Made by a program: the position numbers and the translations under genes
Shown: positions 1-12,667 of the stretch, in pieces
How the letters are laid out: every line of letters begins with the position of its first letter
Position numbering within the stretch: position 1 is the stretch's first letter
DNA from: Aspergillus flavus
Lineage: Eukaryota; Ascomycota; Eurotiomycetes; Eurotiales; Aspergillaceae
Assembly: GCF_009017415.1 (NCBI RefSeq)
Contig: NC_092403.1
Span: 992,001-1,056,000, forward strand
Direction: 5' to 3'
Length of the DNA: 64,000 nucleotides
The notes under the pieces: model-generated
The model's input: the letters and a program-made list of their open reading frames with translations, nothing else
The model's database searches: none
What the model was told of the DNA's origin: nothing

Positions 1-1
1 A

Positions 2-682
2 CCACCTGTCCAGCCGCTGTTCCACAGAAAACCTCCATCGCCCGCAGAATCCGACGAAACTAGTTTGTCGAGATATGAATTGAACTTGAAGTTGATGCTC
101 GAGGAGTTGGTTCGAGGAACTTTGGACCCGACGGCTTTCCCCCCCACCCGGCCCAACACTGAGGCAGAGGGCATGGGAGGGCCTCAGGATACCCTCTCAC
201 AAGCCTCTCTGCGGAGCGCCAAACCGACTTGGGCTCGGACCCGTTCAGCCACAGAGCAACCCCGACAACGCATCATCGTCTTCATGGCTGGCGGTGCAAC
301 GTATGGCGAAGCTCGTTCCTGCTACGAGGTCTCCCAAGCATTCAACAAGGATGTTTTCCTTGCGACGTCGCATATGCTAAGTCCTGGTTTGTTCTTAAAA
401 CAGCTCGGGGACCTCAGTGCCGACAGAAGGCGCCTAGACATCCCAGCCGAACGGCCAAAGCCAACGGCCCCAGCCCATTTGTTTGAAAAAGATCCCCCAC
501 CGCAGCCTCAGCCAGTGCCCAAGAAGGCTCCAGCCCCGAAGCTCAACCCTCCGGCGCCTCCTTCGGCAGCTATGGGCGCCATGTCCCTAGGATCCAATGG
601 TGCAGCACCTGCACCAAGCAGCGCAAAGCCACATAAGGAGAAGAAAGAAAAGAAGCACCATCACTTCTTTAGGCGGTCATAG
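2..682 (+). CDS. Sec1/Munc18-family SNARE regulator, C-terminal part (5' truncated by window edge)
   Basis: This is the last ~226 codons of a Sec1/Munc18 (SM) protein, which binds syntaxins and promotes SNARE-mediated vesicle fusion, probably exocytosis at the plasma membrane. The frame is open to the left edge, so the gene starts outside the window. Seen: the SRYELNLKLMLEELVRGTL segment, matching the family's 'SR..P.lk.mle.lv.g.L' block, then the domain-3 core FMAGGATYGEARSCYEVS followed by DVFLATSHMLSPGLFLKQL. After the fold comes a ~70-residue Pro/Ala/Lys-rich tail ending in KEKKEKKHHHFFRRS, typical of filamentous-fungal Sec1 and absent from short SM proteins such as Vps45. There is no intron in the visible part. 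It could in principle be another SM paralog (Sly1), but the basic tail and domain-3 block favour Sec1. Confidence 0.85.
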   Translation, partial: PPVQPLFHRKPPSPAESDETSLSRYELNLKLMLEELVRGTLDPTAFPPTRPNTEAEGMGGPQDTLSQASLRSAKPTWARTRSATEQPRQRIIVFMAGGATYGEARSCYEVSQAFNKDVFLATSHMLSPGLFLKQLGDLSADRRRLDIPAERPKPTAPAHLFEKDPPPQPQPVPKKAPAPKLNPPAPPSAAMGAMSLGSNGAAPAPSSAKPHKEKKEKKHHHFFRRS

Positions 683-1034
683 TGCCTCCACTTTCTCTCA
701 GAACCTCTTCAAGGATAATAACATTCTCCTTGACTACCGACGGCTATAGCCGTTTGAAGTCTATACCTATGTCTTTCTACTACAGCGTCTGTGATACCAA
801 TCTCTCGGGTTTTATTTTGAGCACCGAAGGCGCCACGGCGCTAAATGGATATCTTCTTGTATCCTATTCTATCTTCTCTTTGATATAATCTTCTGTCCAT
901 GTACGTAGTTAATGCATGTACCATTTGAAACACACTCTCCAATGTCGAAAATCCAGCACACCCAAGTAAAGAAAAGAAATTTATCTAAAAGGGGTATCTT
1001 ACAATCATGCCAAACGCCGAACCCATCCTAACCG
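683..1034. other. Convergent 3' intergenic region
   Basis: A 352-bp stretch between two genes ending toward each other. It holds the two 3' UTRs. A TTTGATATAA-like A/T-rich element follows the Sec1 stop. No ORF with gene character was seen. Confidence 0.6.
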
Positions 1035-1811
1035 CTACTGCCCTAGATACTTTAAAACGTCATCACTTTGGAAAAACTGTTCCCGCAACTTCTCCCCCCT
1101 CTTTCTAGCATCTAAGTAGCTCTTCCTTACCTCCTTTGCATTCAACTTCTGCACCTTAGCCGGCCTTTCAACCACTCGAATCTTACCCTTACCACCCTCC
1201 TTCGCCTCATCATCACCCTGAGCCCCCAGACCAACGGTATCAACCTTCAACCGCCCCTTTAACGGCTCCCGTATCCCCTCTCGCCCAGACACTCCCAATC
1301 CCAATCGACTATCTGGATCCCACCCATAAGCAGCCAAGTATCTCAGCCCATGCCTCGTCCGATCCAAATGCGACGGCGGATGTGAATGCGACAAACACAC
1401 CTGATGCGCTAGCGACGCCTCGTGCGGTCGGTCACCGGTCATCATAGCCCCATGTCCCAACTCATCCCCATCAATCGGAAGACTACACACATCGCAGCGG
1501 GGAATGGCAGAAGGCGAAGCCGGAGCCGACTGCACCTCCGCATCACGACTTCCAACATCCCCAGACACACGCTCAGCGGGCGTACCAGGCTCCGAAACCT
1601 GCTTTTCCTTCGGCATAACGATCGACAGATATTTGTTGGCTATACTGGTCCCCGAGGAGGCTGGTTGCGCCGCCGGCGCAGAAGTAGTATTAAGCTCATG
1701 TTCCGAAGACCGCACGAACTGAACTCTCTTGCGACGGATTCCGGCGCCGAATGGTCGTTGGCTTTCTACCGGGAGGAAGTAATCTTCGTCGGTGGCTTCG
1801 TTGGAGGTCAT
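1035..1811 (-). CDS. G-patch domain protein (GPANK1-like)
   Basis: Single-exon 258-residue protein. The clearest domain is a G-patch at about residues 150-200: HGLRYLAAYGWDPDSRLGLG, then GREGIREPL and VDTVGLG, i.e. the spaced glycines and aromatic residue of this RNA-processing/helicase-cofactor motif. In front of it, around residues 103-150, are CDVC...H...H and CLSHSHPPSH, a possible zinc-binding arrangement also seen in GPANK1-type proteins. The C-terminus is strongly basic and charged (VRKSYLDARKRGEKLREQFF). The N-terminus is low-complexity Ser/Ala/Pro. The ATG at 1811 is the first in frame and fits the short divergent promoter shared with the next gene. G-patch proteins usually activate DEAH helicases; the partner here is unknown. 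Confidence 0.75.
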   Translation of the reverse strand: MTSNEATDEDYFLPVESQRPFGAGIRRKRVQFVRSSEHELNTTSAPAAQPASSGTSIANKYLSIVMPKEKQVSEPGTPAERVSGDVGSRDAEVQSAPASPSAIPRCDVCSLPIDGDELGHGAMMTGDRPHEASLAHQVCLSHSHPPSHLDRTRHGLRYLAAYGWDPDSRLGLGVSGREGIREPLKGRLKVDTVGLGAQGDDEAKEGGKGKIRVVERPAKVQKLNAKEVRKSYLDARKRGEKLREQFFQSDDVLKYLGQ

Positions 1812-2081
1812 GTCTTGTTTAGTAGGAGGTCAATGTGTTTCATTTCAATGACTTAAGTGGTTTGCGGGCGTTATTCTAATTTATCGACGCACTAGCTAAG
1901 TGGGTCCATACCGCTGACGAAGCAGATGGCGGTAGACTGGGCGGTGAGCTTATTTGTGGTCTGGGCCCTGCATTTGATCCTATGTTTAGTAGCAGCTTTC
2001 TGTCCATAATTGGATTGTTCCTTTTTACAAGTTGTCGGTACCTGCCCTTGTTTGTTTGGATGAGGAATCAACTATCGCACA
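1812..2081. promoter_or_regulatory. Bidirectional promoter region
   Basis: Only 270 bp separate the start codons of the G-patch gene and the SDR gene, so both promoters must overlap here. A GGTCAATGTGTTTC stretch and AT-rich patches are visible, but no element can be assigned with confidence. Confidence 0.5.
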
Positions 2082-3436
2082 ATGCCTATTCCCTTGCTTG
2101 CTCAGGGGTTCCAGGAGGGTATCTCCTCTATTCCTTATGCGTGGACAGTTTTGAAGATCGTGCCATTTGTGCTCTTGGTTGCTGCGTTGAAGTATTATTT
2201 CGGTGGTGCCCGAAATGGATCGGAGCGGTTGATGCACTCTAAGGTTGTGATGGTCACGGTATGCTCTCCCTGTTTGGCTGGCCTCTGTTCGAATGGAGTT
2301 GAAGAATCTAATCCGGGTTTCTATAGGGTGGAACATCAGGAATAGGAGCCAGCGTCGTCCACGAACTTGCCTCTCGCGGTGCCCAGGTCATCCTCCTCAC
2401 AAAGCATGCCCCCTCGGACGTCTTCCTGGTTGATTATATCGAGGATATCCGAAAGTCAACGAAAAACCAACTCATCTACGCCGAGCAGGTAGATCTGTCC
2501 TCGCTGCACTCAATCCGCACATTCGCAACAAAATGGATCGATAACGTCCCCCCGCGCCGACTAGACATGGTCATCCTGTGTGGAAACACAGCCGCACCTT
2601 CATCCGCCAGCCGAAAGCTGACCGCAGACGGGCTCGACGAAGAATGGCAAGTGAATTATCTCGCCAACTTCCACCTCTTGAGTATCCTCAGTCCGGCGCT
2701 AAGGGCCCAGCCACCTCATCGTGATGTGCGGGTCATTTTCACGACCTGTTCGAGCTACATCGGAGCCAAAATTGACCCTAAGCAAATCGAGGCAGCTTGT
2801 ACACCCGACGCCCCAGCGCCGCGGGGAACGAAAAACGGCAAGAATGTGAAGAAAGTAGGGGCTGGATCGAAGAAATCCAAACCCAGCCTGTTCGGAGCGA
2901 GCAAGCTTGCCTTGATGTCTTTCTCTCAGTCCTTCCAGAAACACTTGAATGCTTTCGAACGTCCCGATAAGATGCCTCCGTGTACGCGTGTGATTGTTGT
3001 TGACCCTGGCTTTAGTCGCACCCCGGGTACTCGTCGCTGGTTGACGGGTGGGTCGCTTTGGGGGCTTCTGCTTTACCTCATTACCTGGCCTTTGTGGTGG
3101 TTGGTCCTGAAGTCCCCGCAGCAGGGCGCCCAGAGTATTCTGTATGCTGCCATGGAGGCTAGATTCGGTCGTGGCACTGGTGGATGGATGATCAAGGAGT
3201 GTCAGGAGGTGGATTTTGCTCGCAAAGACATCAAGGATGAAGAGGCTGGGAAACTGCTGTGGCAATTCAGCGAAGCGCAAATTGAGCAGAAGGAGAAGGA
3301 AAGTGCCGTGAAAAGGGCACTGGCCAAGAAGGAGCAGCAGGAGAAGGAAAAGCAGAAGAACAATGGCGCTTCCAGTTCTAAACCTGCAGCGAAAGAGCAG
3401 ACTCCAGGATCGCGAAGGAGCCGGAAAGCTAAATAG
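2082..3436 (+). CDS. Membrane-associated short-chain dehydrogenase/reductase-like protein (Env9/retinol dehydrogenase-like)
   Basis: Two exons, 2082..2258 and 2327..3436 (68-nt intron), give 428 residues. The intron splits VT from GGTSGIGA, so splicing restores the Rossmann TGxxxGIG cofactor motif at about residue 58. A hydrophobic N-terminal anchor (WTVLKIVPFVLLVAALKYYF) precedes the fold. Further SDR features are VDLSSLHSIR, ILCGNTAAP in the NNAG position, and the catalytic-Ser strand VIFTTCSSYIG. The expected YxxxK motif reads FGASK, so the proton-donating Tyr is Phe while the Lys is kept. A second hydrophobic stretch (WGLLLYLITWPLWWLVLK) and a Lys/Glu-rich, coiled-coil-like tail follow. 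Layout and C-terminal segment resemble the yeast lipid-droplet SDR Env9 and retinol dehydrogenases. The substrate is unknown, and activity is doubtful unless another residue substitutes. Confidence 0.8.
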
Positions 3437-3740
3437 ACTGTATACTAAAATCGGTGGAAAGAAACAATTGATAGAGCTTTAAAAAGCAATTTGTAATTTT
3501 TCATGCCTTCTATATCTATGTGTACTTGGAAGTTTTTGAAATCATGAGGCAGCACATCATAGCATATTATTCAGTTAAGCAAAGATATGTGGCTCAACAA
3601 AAGAAACAAGAAAAGAAATTCGTCTCAACCAATCTACAGGGCTTTTGTGTCTATCGAGGGGCGATTTCGATGATCCGTCCACCTTCGCATCATAGATCTA
3701 AGCATCCACCGGTAGATCATTTGCTCACATTAAGAATAAT
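3437..3740. other. Convergent 3' intergenic region
   Basis: A 304-bp space between the SDR stop and the epimerase stop on the opposite strand. It is AT-rich with 3' UTR character and contains no gene-like ORF. Confidence 0.6.
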
Positions 3741-5054
<1,314 letters not shown>

Positions 5055-6942
5055 GATGACAGATGCAATTGAAGACAAGAGTAGAGGGAAGAAGGAAGAG
5101 TGATTAGAGAGGAAGAGTTGTCTAGAGAGGAAAAGAAGAAAAAGAAAGAAACACAAACAAGACGAGCGCTGGCAGCCACGGGATATTTAAGGGGCACCGC
5201 AATCGGGATTGGTGGGGGAGGACAATTAGGACAATTGCGGAGGGGCATGCGTTCGGGTGGATTTCATTTTCATACCACTTGGACGTCCACAGTCCGTAAG
5301 GTACCGCAACATGTAATTTTGGTCCGACCCTCTCTCTCTCACCTAGTTTGCATGTAATCTGCAACTCTATAGACAGTATCAGATGTGTTTTAGGGAGTGT
5401 TCAATTGATGATCTTTTCTTTTTACTGAATGGTTTCATCTAATGAAATCCTCCCTATTGATCATCTTTAATTTGCCGTTCTTGAACGATCTGCGGTCGAG
5501 TCCCAGGCACCACGTAATTCATCTTCAAGCTCTAACCACCTTCTTGGGTGACGATCGACCCTTCAATTTTACAGCTCGTATGGCTTGCGTACCGTTTATT
5601 TTCCACACGTGCATGCAGCCAATCTACCCGTTCATTCATCCCACCGTCCACTGACTGGCAGGGCCCATGCTCTTAACCATACTTTGCGTATACGCAGAAT
5701 AGGTTTAGGCGCAGAGTCTATACTTCGAACGAACTCCGGTAAGCCGTGAGACCGTCCATCTGTCAATCGAACCCTGTGGGAAAGCTGAAAGTCACCCCAT
5801 ATCACCCCATGTGGTGCTCACTCGGCATCATTCGATCGGGCACGGCAACGCAGACTTAGGGGCCTTCCCCGGTTAAGTACGGGCCATTCGGCAAGGCTAT
5901 CGGTTTGCCTTGTCGGATAATATCTGGCATCTAGACTCTGGGGTCTTAGAAAATAGAACGAGCGAATCCGAAGGAAACCCATCGGCCAGATGTCTCTTGA
6001 CCTTGCTTCTCTTTTATCCAGTGGTTCTACGCCGAGCGGGTCAAGTTCCACTTTGTCGGTGGACTAAACCGGCCCCTACGAAGATGACCCAAGGGTCCAA
6101 CCGGTTAATATCAGTCAACTATAAGGCATTGGCATTCGAAGTTCGCGCCGAGTGTTTGCCCGGTCAGTTCGTCCGGACCTTGCCTAGGAAATGTCGTCAA
6201 TACCAGAGAGGTGAGACATTTAACATCCTGTTGGCTCCGGTCCAGCAATGACACGAAGCTATTCATCACTAGTACTTACCAATGCCATCGTCCTGTGTAT
6301 CGATAGTTTTATAGACACTTCACTACTTACTCAAACCGCACAGCTTTCAAGACATCATTCCTAGAACACCCCCACTACTATCATAGATGCTAGGTATTAC
6401 CCAACTTCTTCGGGCTTTCTGCTGATTGCACCGCTTCTTGAGGCTTGATTTGTAACTTTTACTCTTTTTTGTCCGCTGATTTGAACTTGAACTGCAAAAG
6501 AAAAATGTACATTCAAAGAATAAAAACAAATATGGATATCCGGCATCGCCGCAATAGACCGTAGAGAGAACTCTATCTGAGGACATCTTGTTGAATGCCC
6601 TTCCGCTCACAATTACTAGTGTCATCAAACTGCCGTTGAGTTGATCATAATCCTTTCAGGTCTGTCATTAACCAAACGGTCCCTGGTCCATTGGTCTTTT
6701 CAGCCAAAGGGTAACCTTCCTTCGCCCGGCCATTCACTTCACCAATCTCCGGGTTCACAAGCTAAGAATGGAAAACCGGTGGTAGGAACTCACGTCTGGG
6801 GGACAGAGTCCTACCCAGGCTGGTGCAAGCACCGTTTAATTACTTTAGATGATTTGCTTTCTTTCGCATTGAGTCGTGTCTCTGACGTGCCCTAGAAGTA
6901 CTAGCGCTCCACGGTTCATAGGTATGCAGGGCTATGTTGCCT
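5055..6942. other. Long intergenic region between epimerase promoter and PAT1 3' end
   Basis: About 1.9 kb. The first ~300 bp (plus-strand numbering) belong to the epimerase promoter/5' leader, which is purine-rich on the plus strand at 5085-5165. The rest has only short, stop-interrupted ORFs (longest ~113 codons at 5910-6251, without recognisable features or codon bias). No tRNA cloverleaf was found. The 3' UTR of PAT1 lies at the right end. Confidence 0.5.
5181..5212 (-). promoter_or_regulatory. TATA-like element and CCAAT box upstream of the epimerase
   Basis: On the minus strand, 127-158 bp upstream of the epimerase ATG, CCAAT (5212..5208) is followed 16 nt downstream by CCTTAAATATCC (5192..5181). 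Order and spacing suit a core promoter. No start site is known. Confidence 0.45.
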
Positions 6943-9636
6943 CTAGCCGAGAAGTTCGACGTCGAGACCAATAGCACGCATGAAGAGGTTGACGTTTCCA
7001 AGTCGTTGGCTAGCCATGTCCGCAGGAAGAGTCTTGCTATATGCCACCGTTTCCATGACACGATCCCTGTAAAAGTGTTAGCACTGCTACCTGAAGGAAT
7101 TTACGCCCACATGTAGGACAGAACCCATAGGATAGAGAACGACAAGAGTTGACTTACTTCACTGCGATGACCAAGCGCTGCTGTTGCTCAGGGCTAGCTC
7201 CAATACCGACTGCAGCCAAGAATTGCCACACATACATATCATCGCCTGCATTGATAGAGCCAGGGAAGATTTCTGCAAAAGTAGGTTCAAGAGTATCAAA
7301 CAAGATGTTGAACTTTTCCACCCACTGTTGCCAGTCCCGTTCGGCGGCCTGGCCAGCTTCCTTCACAATTTCTGCACGGCTGAGTAGCATGGTCAAGATG
7401 CCCAGCCCAATGCGAGTCTTGGCGACCATGTGTACATGAGTTTGAGCGATGACCAGGCCCAAGAGACCAATAATGATGTTGAATGGGGCCTCGTTAACAT
7501 AACCCAGCAGACTGGGCATGACTGCTTGGGAGAAGAGATCGATGGCTTCTCTGACGGGTAGAGAAGGCTGCGGTTCACCGGGCGCCGGCTGTCCGTTCCG
7601 AACCACATCCAAGCTATCCAGATGCACAACAATCATAGTAAGGATGGTAACCCGCTGTTCCTGGTCAATATGACGGAAAATGCGCGGAATGGCCTTTTTG
7701 CCTTTAGGGTACGAAAGGAACGCAATGAAGGGGTGTGGAGTGTTCGTGTTAGGAACAATCGGCTCCATAACCTTGAGCGCCTGCCACAATTTCTGATTGA
7801 GCGAGCGAACCTTCTGTCGCCATTCCATGTGCTCTTGAATTGCCTCGGCATCGCCTTCATTCGGTGGTGGAGGCATTGTGCGCTCCATATCCTCCAGCTC
7901 CATTAATGTGCCATATACGTTCTCGATATTGGTCAAGATAGACTTCCGATCACTCAAACTGAGGTCGGTGTGTGGCTTCTTTGCCGCCTTGATTCCTTCA
8001 GAAGTCTCGGGGCGCTTGATATTGAGCATTGTCTTGGGCGTCTTCGCATTACTGAAAGAGATCTTTCCCAAGCTTCCTTCAATGATGAGCTGTTTGTTCT
8101 TCGGTTTCGCTTTGGCGGCCTCAACTGCACGTTGGACCTGCTGCTGCATTCTCTGCATATGGTTGTCTGCACTCTGTGCCTGCCGTCGGGATCCATGACC
8201 CCCGAGACGATTGCCTGTCTGGAGAAGGTATGTTTGCGCAAAATGACCAAGAGGTTGATGCGGGTGCTGTCTGGGCGCGCCTCGAATCTGGCTGTAGACT
8301 TGATAATAGAAGTCCTCGGCCAAGACAGCTTCCAAATCCGCATCTGCGACGTTACCCGCAGCTGCGACTAGTTGCTGGAGCTGAATGCGTGTGATGAAGT
8401 TCTTATCTTGCGGCGTCATCAGCCCATTGCCCTTGGAGAGAAGGAAGATCTTGTGGTTGCGTTTCGCGCGCTTTGCATCTTCCATCAAGTACGCTACACG
8501 CTGCTCTTCCGTCAGCTGCATCAGTTGTTGAGGGTTCGTGATCAACGGCAGAGTGCCATTTGTCCCCTTTGGCCCTTGAGGCACATTCTGGGGCATCGGT
8601 GGCGGTGCCTGTTGTTGTTGCTGTTGCTGCTGCTGGGTCCGTTGCCCGCGTGGGGGAGCTTGATGCTGAGAGTGAACCAAGTGCTGAGGGAGATTGGCGT
8701 TCTGCAGGAGATGCAATGGCAAGTTAGGGGGAGGATATGGCTCAGGAGCCATCTGTGGGTGGTGCAACATCTGCGCAGGTGGAACACCTCTAGCAAACTG
8801 CGCCTGTAGGATTTCAGGGGGCAACTGGGGGAAGCCGTCCGGGAAACCAGGGATTTGCTGAGGTCGCTGCAGATGATGGAGTGCCTCTGCCATCGAGTGA
8901 GGAAGAGAAACCGGGGGCAACCCCGGGGCAGGCCCGGGGCCCTGGTGACGCAACTGCGCTTCAACTTCCTCCAAACTCAGCATCTTCCTGGCCTGCACCG
9001 CCGGCTGGGCTACCGGCTGAACCGCGGGGGCGGGGGCGGGCTCGGGCTGCTTCTGTAGATTCCAAACGCTGGATTTTGCCTGAAGATCAGGAATATAGTC
9101 CGGGTCTGAATACTTCTCGTATCCGGTGCGCTTGGGCTGCTGGGCCACGGTACTTGTTGCAACGGGGACCTCGGTAGCAGGAGCGGCAGCAGGAGCCTGA
9201 GGCTTTTGTAGGCTGTAGCGGACTTGCTCCTCTCCAATGACATCGGCGACCTGAGCGGTCTTTCCGAAGAAGTCAAAGTCCTTACCGACAGCGCCAGTTC
9301 CCATGTTCCCGCCGAAAGTGTCGTCGTTGAACGCATCCTGATCGTCGTCGAGTTGATCTCCCAGACCATCATACGTATCCTCGAAATCAATTCTGCAGAC
9401 CGAACAAATCATCAGTCAGTACATCATGTTCCCTTCATGAACAACCTGGTCGACGAAAGGCGACATCAAGACGGACAGTCTTACACATCATCATCATCAT
9501 CATTGTCACGGAAATGTCCTGCCAACCTGGCGCGAGCGACTTCGGCAAACGGGTCAGGAGTATCAAAAATACCCTTCTGACCACCCCCGGGGGCTCGATC
9601 CCTCGGGAGGGTCGTATCAAAGCCGAAGAAGGACAT
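6943..9636 (-). CDS. Pat1, deadenylation-dependent mRNA decapping activator
   Basis: P-body scaffold that links the Lsm1-7 ring and Dhh1 to decapping of deadenylated mRNA. Exons 9636..9485, 9392..7158 and 7066..6943 (introns 92 and 91 nt) give 836 residues. The start MSFFGFDTTLPRDRAPGGG and the DPFAEVARARL block are the conserved Pat1 N-terminus. The first exon ends in six Asp codons just before the donor. The middle is Pro/Gln-rich, low complexity, with a run of nine Gln. The conserved core follows (FITRIQLQQLVAAAG, then FYYQVYSQIRG), and then the helical C-terminal domain (KGKKAIPRIFRHIDQEQR, LLSRAEIV). The short last exon restores KDRVMETVAYSKTLP and a C-terminus ending in VELLG; reading through its donor would stop after VIAVK. 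Confidence 0.93.
8609..8635 (-). repeat. CAR trinucleotide tract coding polyglutamine in Pat1
   Basis: Nine consecutive Gln codons (CAG/CAA mixed) within the Pro/Gln-rich disordered region of Pat1. Mixed codons reduce slippage, but length variation between strains is plausible. Confidence 0.85.
9487..9504 (-). repeat. (GAT)6 tract coding polyaspartate at the Pat1 exon-1 donor
   Basis: Six uninterrupted GAT codons end two nucleotides before the first splice donor of PAT1. A pure trinucleotide repeat here can expand without changing the frame. Confidence 0.85.
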
Positions 9637-10711
9637 CTTCGGCGGGACGTGGATGCAGGGAGACGAGGTAGCAGGGGAGCGAGATTTACCGCCGCATAAA
9701 TGTAGTGCGGGATGAAGTCGACTTCCGGTCTGATATCACCCGCTTACCGACTCCAGGTTAGTGCCGGAGAGGTATTGATGCCTAAGGCAACACATTATAC
9801 CGGTTACAGATAAATAGGGGAATGAATCAATGCTTCCAAGAAACTGCTGTCAAGGTATATGTTCCGTTTATTATGGTCTTCTGATACCTAGTGAATGCAA
9901 AGACATGTGTAACCTCATTGGATATTGGCGTCATCATCATGGGCTTGATCTGACTTTCATTAAGCCCAAAGCCCAGGCAGGAATAGATCGTCGCCTTAGA
10001 GTCGCCATGGCCCCATCCAAACACATCACACAGGGCGAACAACCGATGTGCATGTATCAACTACAAAATCTAATAGAATGGATCCCTCTTGCAATTGCCT
10101 GGCACATTTAGGGTCATGTAACACTGCTCATCAATGTCCAGAATTTCTATTCAACTGGGCAATCACTCTTCTTGGAACTCCTAATAGGGGGACGTAGTCT
10201 TGGCCAATGATGGTAGAGTACATTACGTTGCCATTCCACTGCCAACGAAATCATGATCTCGAACAAAACATCCTATTTTCTGTAATCAATTTTTCCTCGT
10301 CTCCCTGTGAAACTAACTCCTCGGCATATTGGCTCGCAACCCCGACGGTATTCCTGCAAAGGGTGGGGATTGTGCAATTTCCTCTCTAACTGGAGAATAA
10401 TTTCTTCCAGAAAGTGTCTCTCCCTTGTCTCATTACTAGACTTCAGCCGTCGCCTTCATCGCCGCTCCGGGTGTCAACCTGTAGTCAGACGATTCACTTT
10501 GACAGCCCTATTTCTAATTAACGGCATTCAATTTCTTGACCTTTAAAAAGCTGCTTCCACTCACCTATTTTTTGCCATTCGTCTGATCCTGGTACTTCCC
10601 CCCTTGCTTTCCGATCTGCCCGTTCCCGTATAGAAGGCTAGGCACCCATTTCAAACTTCACCCGGTTGTTCGATAGTCCCGTGTCTGGCGCGGAAGGGAC
10701 ATCTTGCAATC
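9637..10711. promoter_or_regulatory. Divergent promoter region (PAT1 / mannosyltransferase)
   Basis: About 1.07 kb between divergent start codons. Pyrimidine-rich patches occur at about 10560-10620 just before the mannosyltransferase, as is common in fungal leaders. No gene-like ORF and no RNA gene was recognised. Confidence 0.5.
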
Positions 10712-12091
10712 ATGTCATCGGGACCGGTGAAATACGTGCGATATCTTCTCTTCGCCGCCGCGGTTAGTGGTTCCTTTCCCATGCTGTTCCATACTAGTGG
10801 CTAACCTATGATTGTAATGTAGGGTTTGGCAGTTTTCTTTTTCCTCTCTAGAAGCGCAATCCCAATCCCCGATTCCATTGGCTCGAAATTGAACCCGGCC
10901 AGCTACAAAGATAACTCTGCCTCTTCCCCGTCCTCTCATGACAATGCTGCTACCCCGAAGGAACATACCAATGACGCTTCAGGGAGCGTAGGCACCCCTC
11001 AGGGTGGTCGGGTCAATGCTACATTTGTCACGTTGGCGCGCAATTCGGATGTTTGGGATATTGCGAAGTCAATCCGGAGTGTCGAAGATCGCTTCAATCG
11101 CAACTACCATTATGATTGGGTATTCCTGAATGATAAGGAGTTTGATGACGAATTCAAAAAGATCACCACGGCTCTGGTTTCCGGTACCACCCATTATGGC
11201 GTCATTCCAAAGGAACATTGGTCGTACCCTGAGTGGATCGATCAAGAGAAGGCGAAAAAGGTGCGTGAGGACATGGGCCAAAGGAAAATCATCTACGGTG
11301 ATTCCGAGAGTTACCGACACATGTGCCGTTACGAATCTGGGTTCTTCTTCCGGCACCCTTTGATGCTGAACTACGAGTACTATTGGCGTGTGGAGCCCAG
11401 CATTGAATTGTTCTGCGACATCAGCTTTGACCCGTTCCGATTCATGAAGGAAAACAACAAGAAGTATAGCTTTGTTCTGAGTCTGTATGAATACTTCGAT
11501 ACTATTCCTACCCTCTGGGATAGCGTGACGAAGTTCATGAACAATCACCCTGAACATATTGCGGAAGCGAACTCAATGGACTTCTTGAGCGACGACGGTG
11601 GAAAAACCTACAACAAGTGCCATTTCGTAAGTACCTCGCTAACTGAGACTTGAGCTTCACTAACCAGAATCTTATGAGCAGTGGTCGAATTTCGAAATCG
11701 GACACTTGGAATGGCTCAGATCCAAGCCATATATGGATTACTTCGAATCTCTTGACCGCGATGGCGGCTTCTTCTATGAAAGATGGGGCGATGCCCCAGT
11801 ACACTCTATTGCTGCTGGTCTGCTCTTGGAAAAGGAACAGATCCACTTCTTCAATGAAATCGCCTACTACCACATCCCCTTCACCCACTGTCCGACGGGT
11901 GAGCAATTGAGACTGGATCTTAAGTGCCACTGCAATCCCAGCGACAACTTTGACTGGAAGGGTTATTCCTGTAAGCCAATTCCCGCTGCGATTTGAGGGC
12001 AGTTACTAACTCATTCCTCCAACCAGGCACTTCCCGCTACTTCCATGTTAATAACATGAAAAAGCCCGCGGGCTACGAGAATGAGAGTTGA
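10712..12091 (+). CDS. KRE2/MNT1-family alpha-1,2-mannosyltransferase (GT15)
   Basis: Golgi type II enzyme that transfers mannose from GDP-Man to O-linked and N-linked glycans of secreted and wall proteins. Exons 10712..10762, 10823..11626, 11682..11970 and 12027..12091 (introns 60, 55, 56 nt) give 402 residues. The N-terminus has a short cytosolic part and a signal anchor ([18 protein letters not shown]), split by the first intron, then a Ser/Ala-rich stem. The catalytic domain shows [56 protein letters not shown], and across intron 2 the GT15 hallmark [20 protein letters not shown] followed by [18 protein letters not shown]. The Cys-bearing C-terminal segment [18 protein letters not shown] is typical. 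Without comparison, assignment to Mnt1 rather than another Ktr paralog is open. Confidence 0.93.
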
Positions 12092-12667
12092 CTACCCGTT
12101 TTCGGGAAAGTCTTGCTCTCGTTAGCCATTATTGGCGGCCTTGTCCTTGCAATCAGCAGCAAGGTTAGGGCGCGGGCGGTCCATGGCGGACTTTATCTAC
12201 TTGAGCGAACCGCTGCCATGCGGGAGACTTATCTTAAACGATAAGAAGCACCATGCGATAAGGTGGATCCATCTGCCCATTCTGTTCCAACTGTAGATGC
12301 TGGGCATTGGCCATTTTGGCTCTCTTTTTCTTCCTCTTTTTCCTTTATCTTCGTATTTCCGCGGTGTCATGTGTCTTATTATAAGGATATTTCATCATCT
12401 TCTTGCTTTTAGGGAGTGATTGTGCATATTATGGAGCGCTAAGGTTACAGCAGGGCAATTACCACACTATGTTTTGACTTAGGGAAAAGCGAAAACAACC
12501 CGTTCAATATAAAAGTTCCATCATAAATGTACATAGATAGCTATTTTATAACGATGACGACGATAATGGTCCGTTTGACAAAACCAAGAAGATAGTACAA
12601 TACAAGCATCTGAACATCGACTTCTCGCCCATTTGCCTAGTCAGGGTATCTCTCCAGCCTCAATCAA
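12092..12667. other. Convergent 3' intergenic region
   Basis: A 576-bp stretch between convergent stops. It contains T-rich runs (about 12310-12360) and AT-rich 3' UTR sequence. Nothing else was recognised. Confidence 0.55.

Noticed and set aside
5741..5830. Minus-strand GGTTCGATT resembling a tRNA B box
   Set aside because: The flanking bases do not form a 5-bp T stem, and no matching A box or acceptor stem is present.
7154..7158. PAT1 ending at the in-frame TAA after VIAVK
   Set aside because: The TAA lies within a perfect GTAAGT donor, and splicing to 7066 restores the conserved Pat1 C-terminus.
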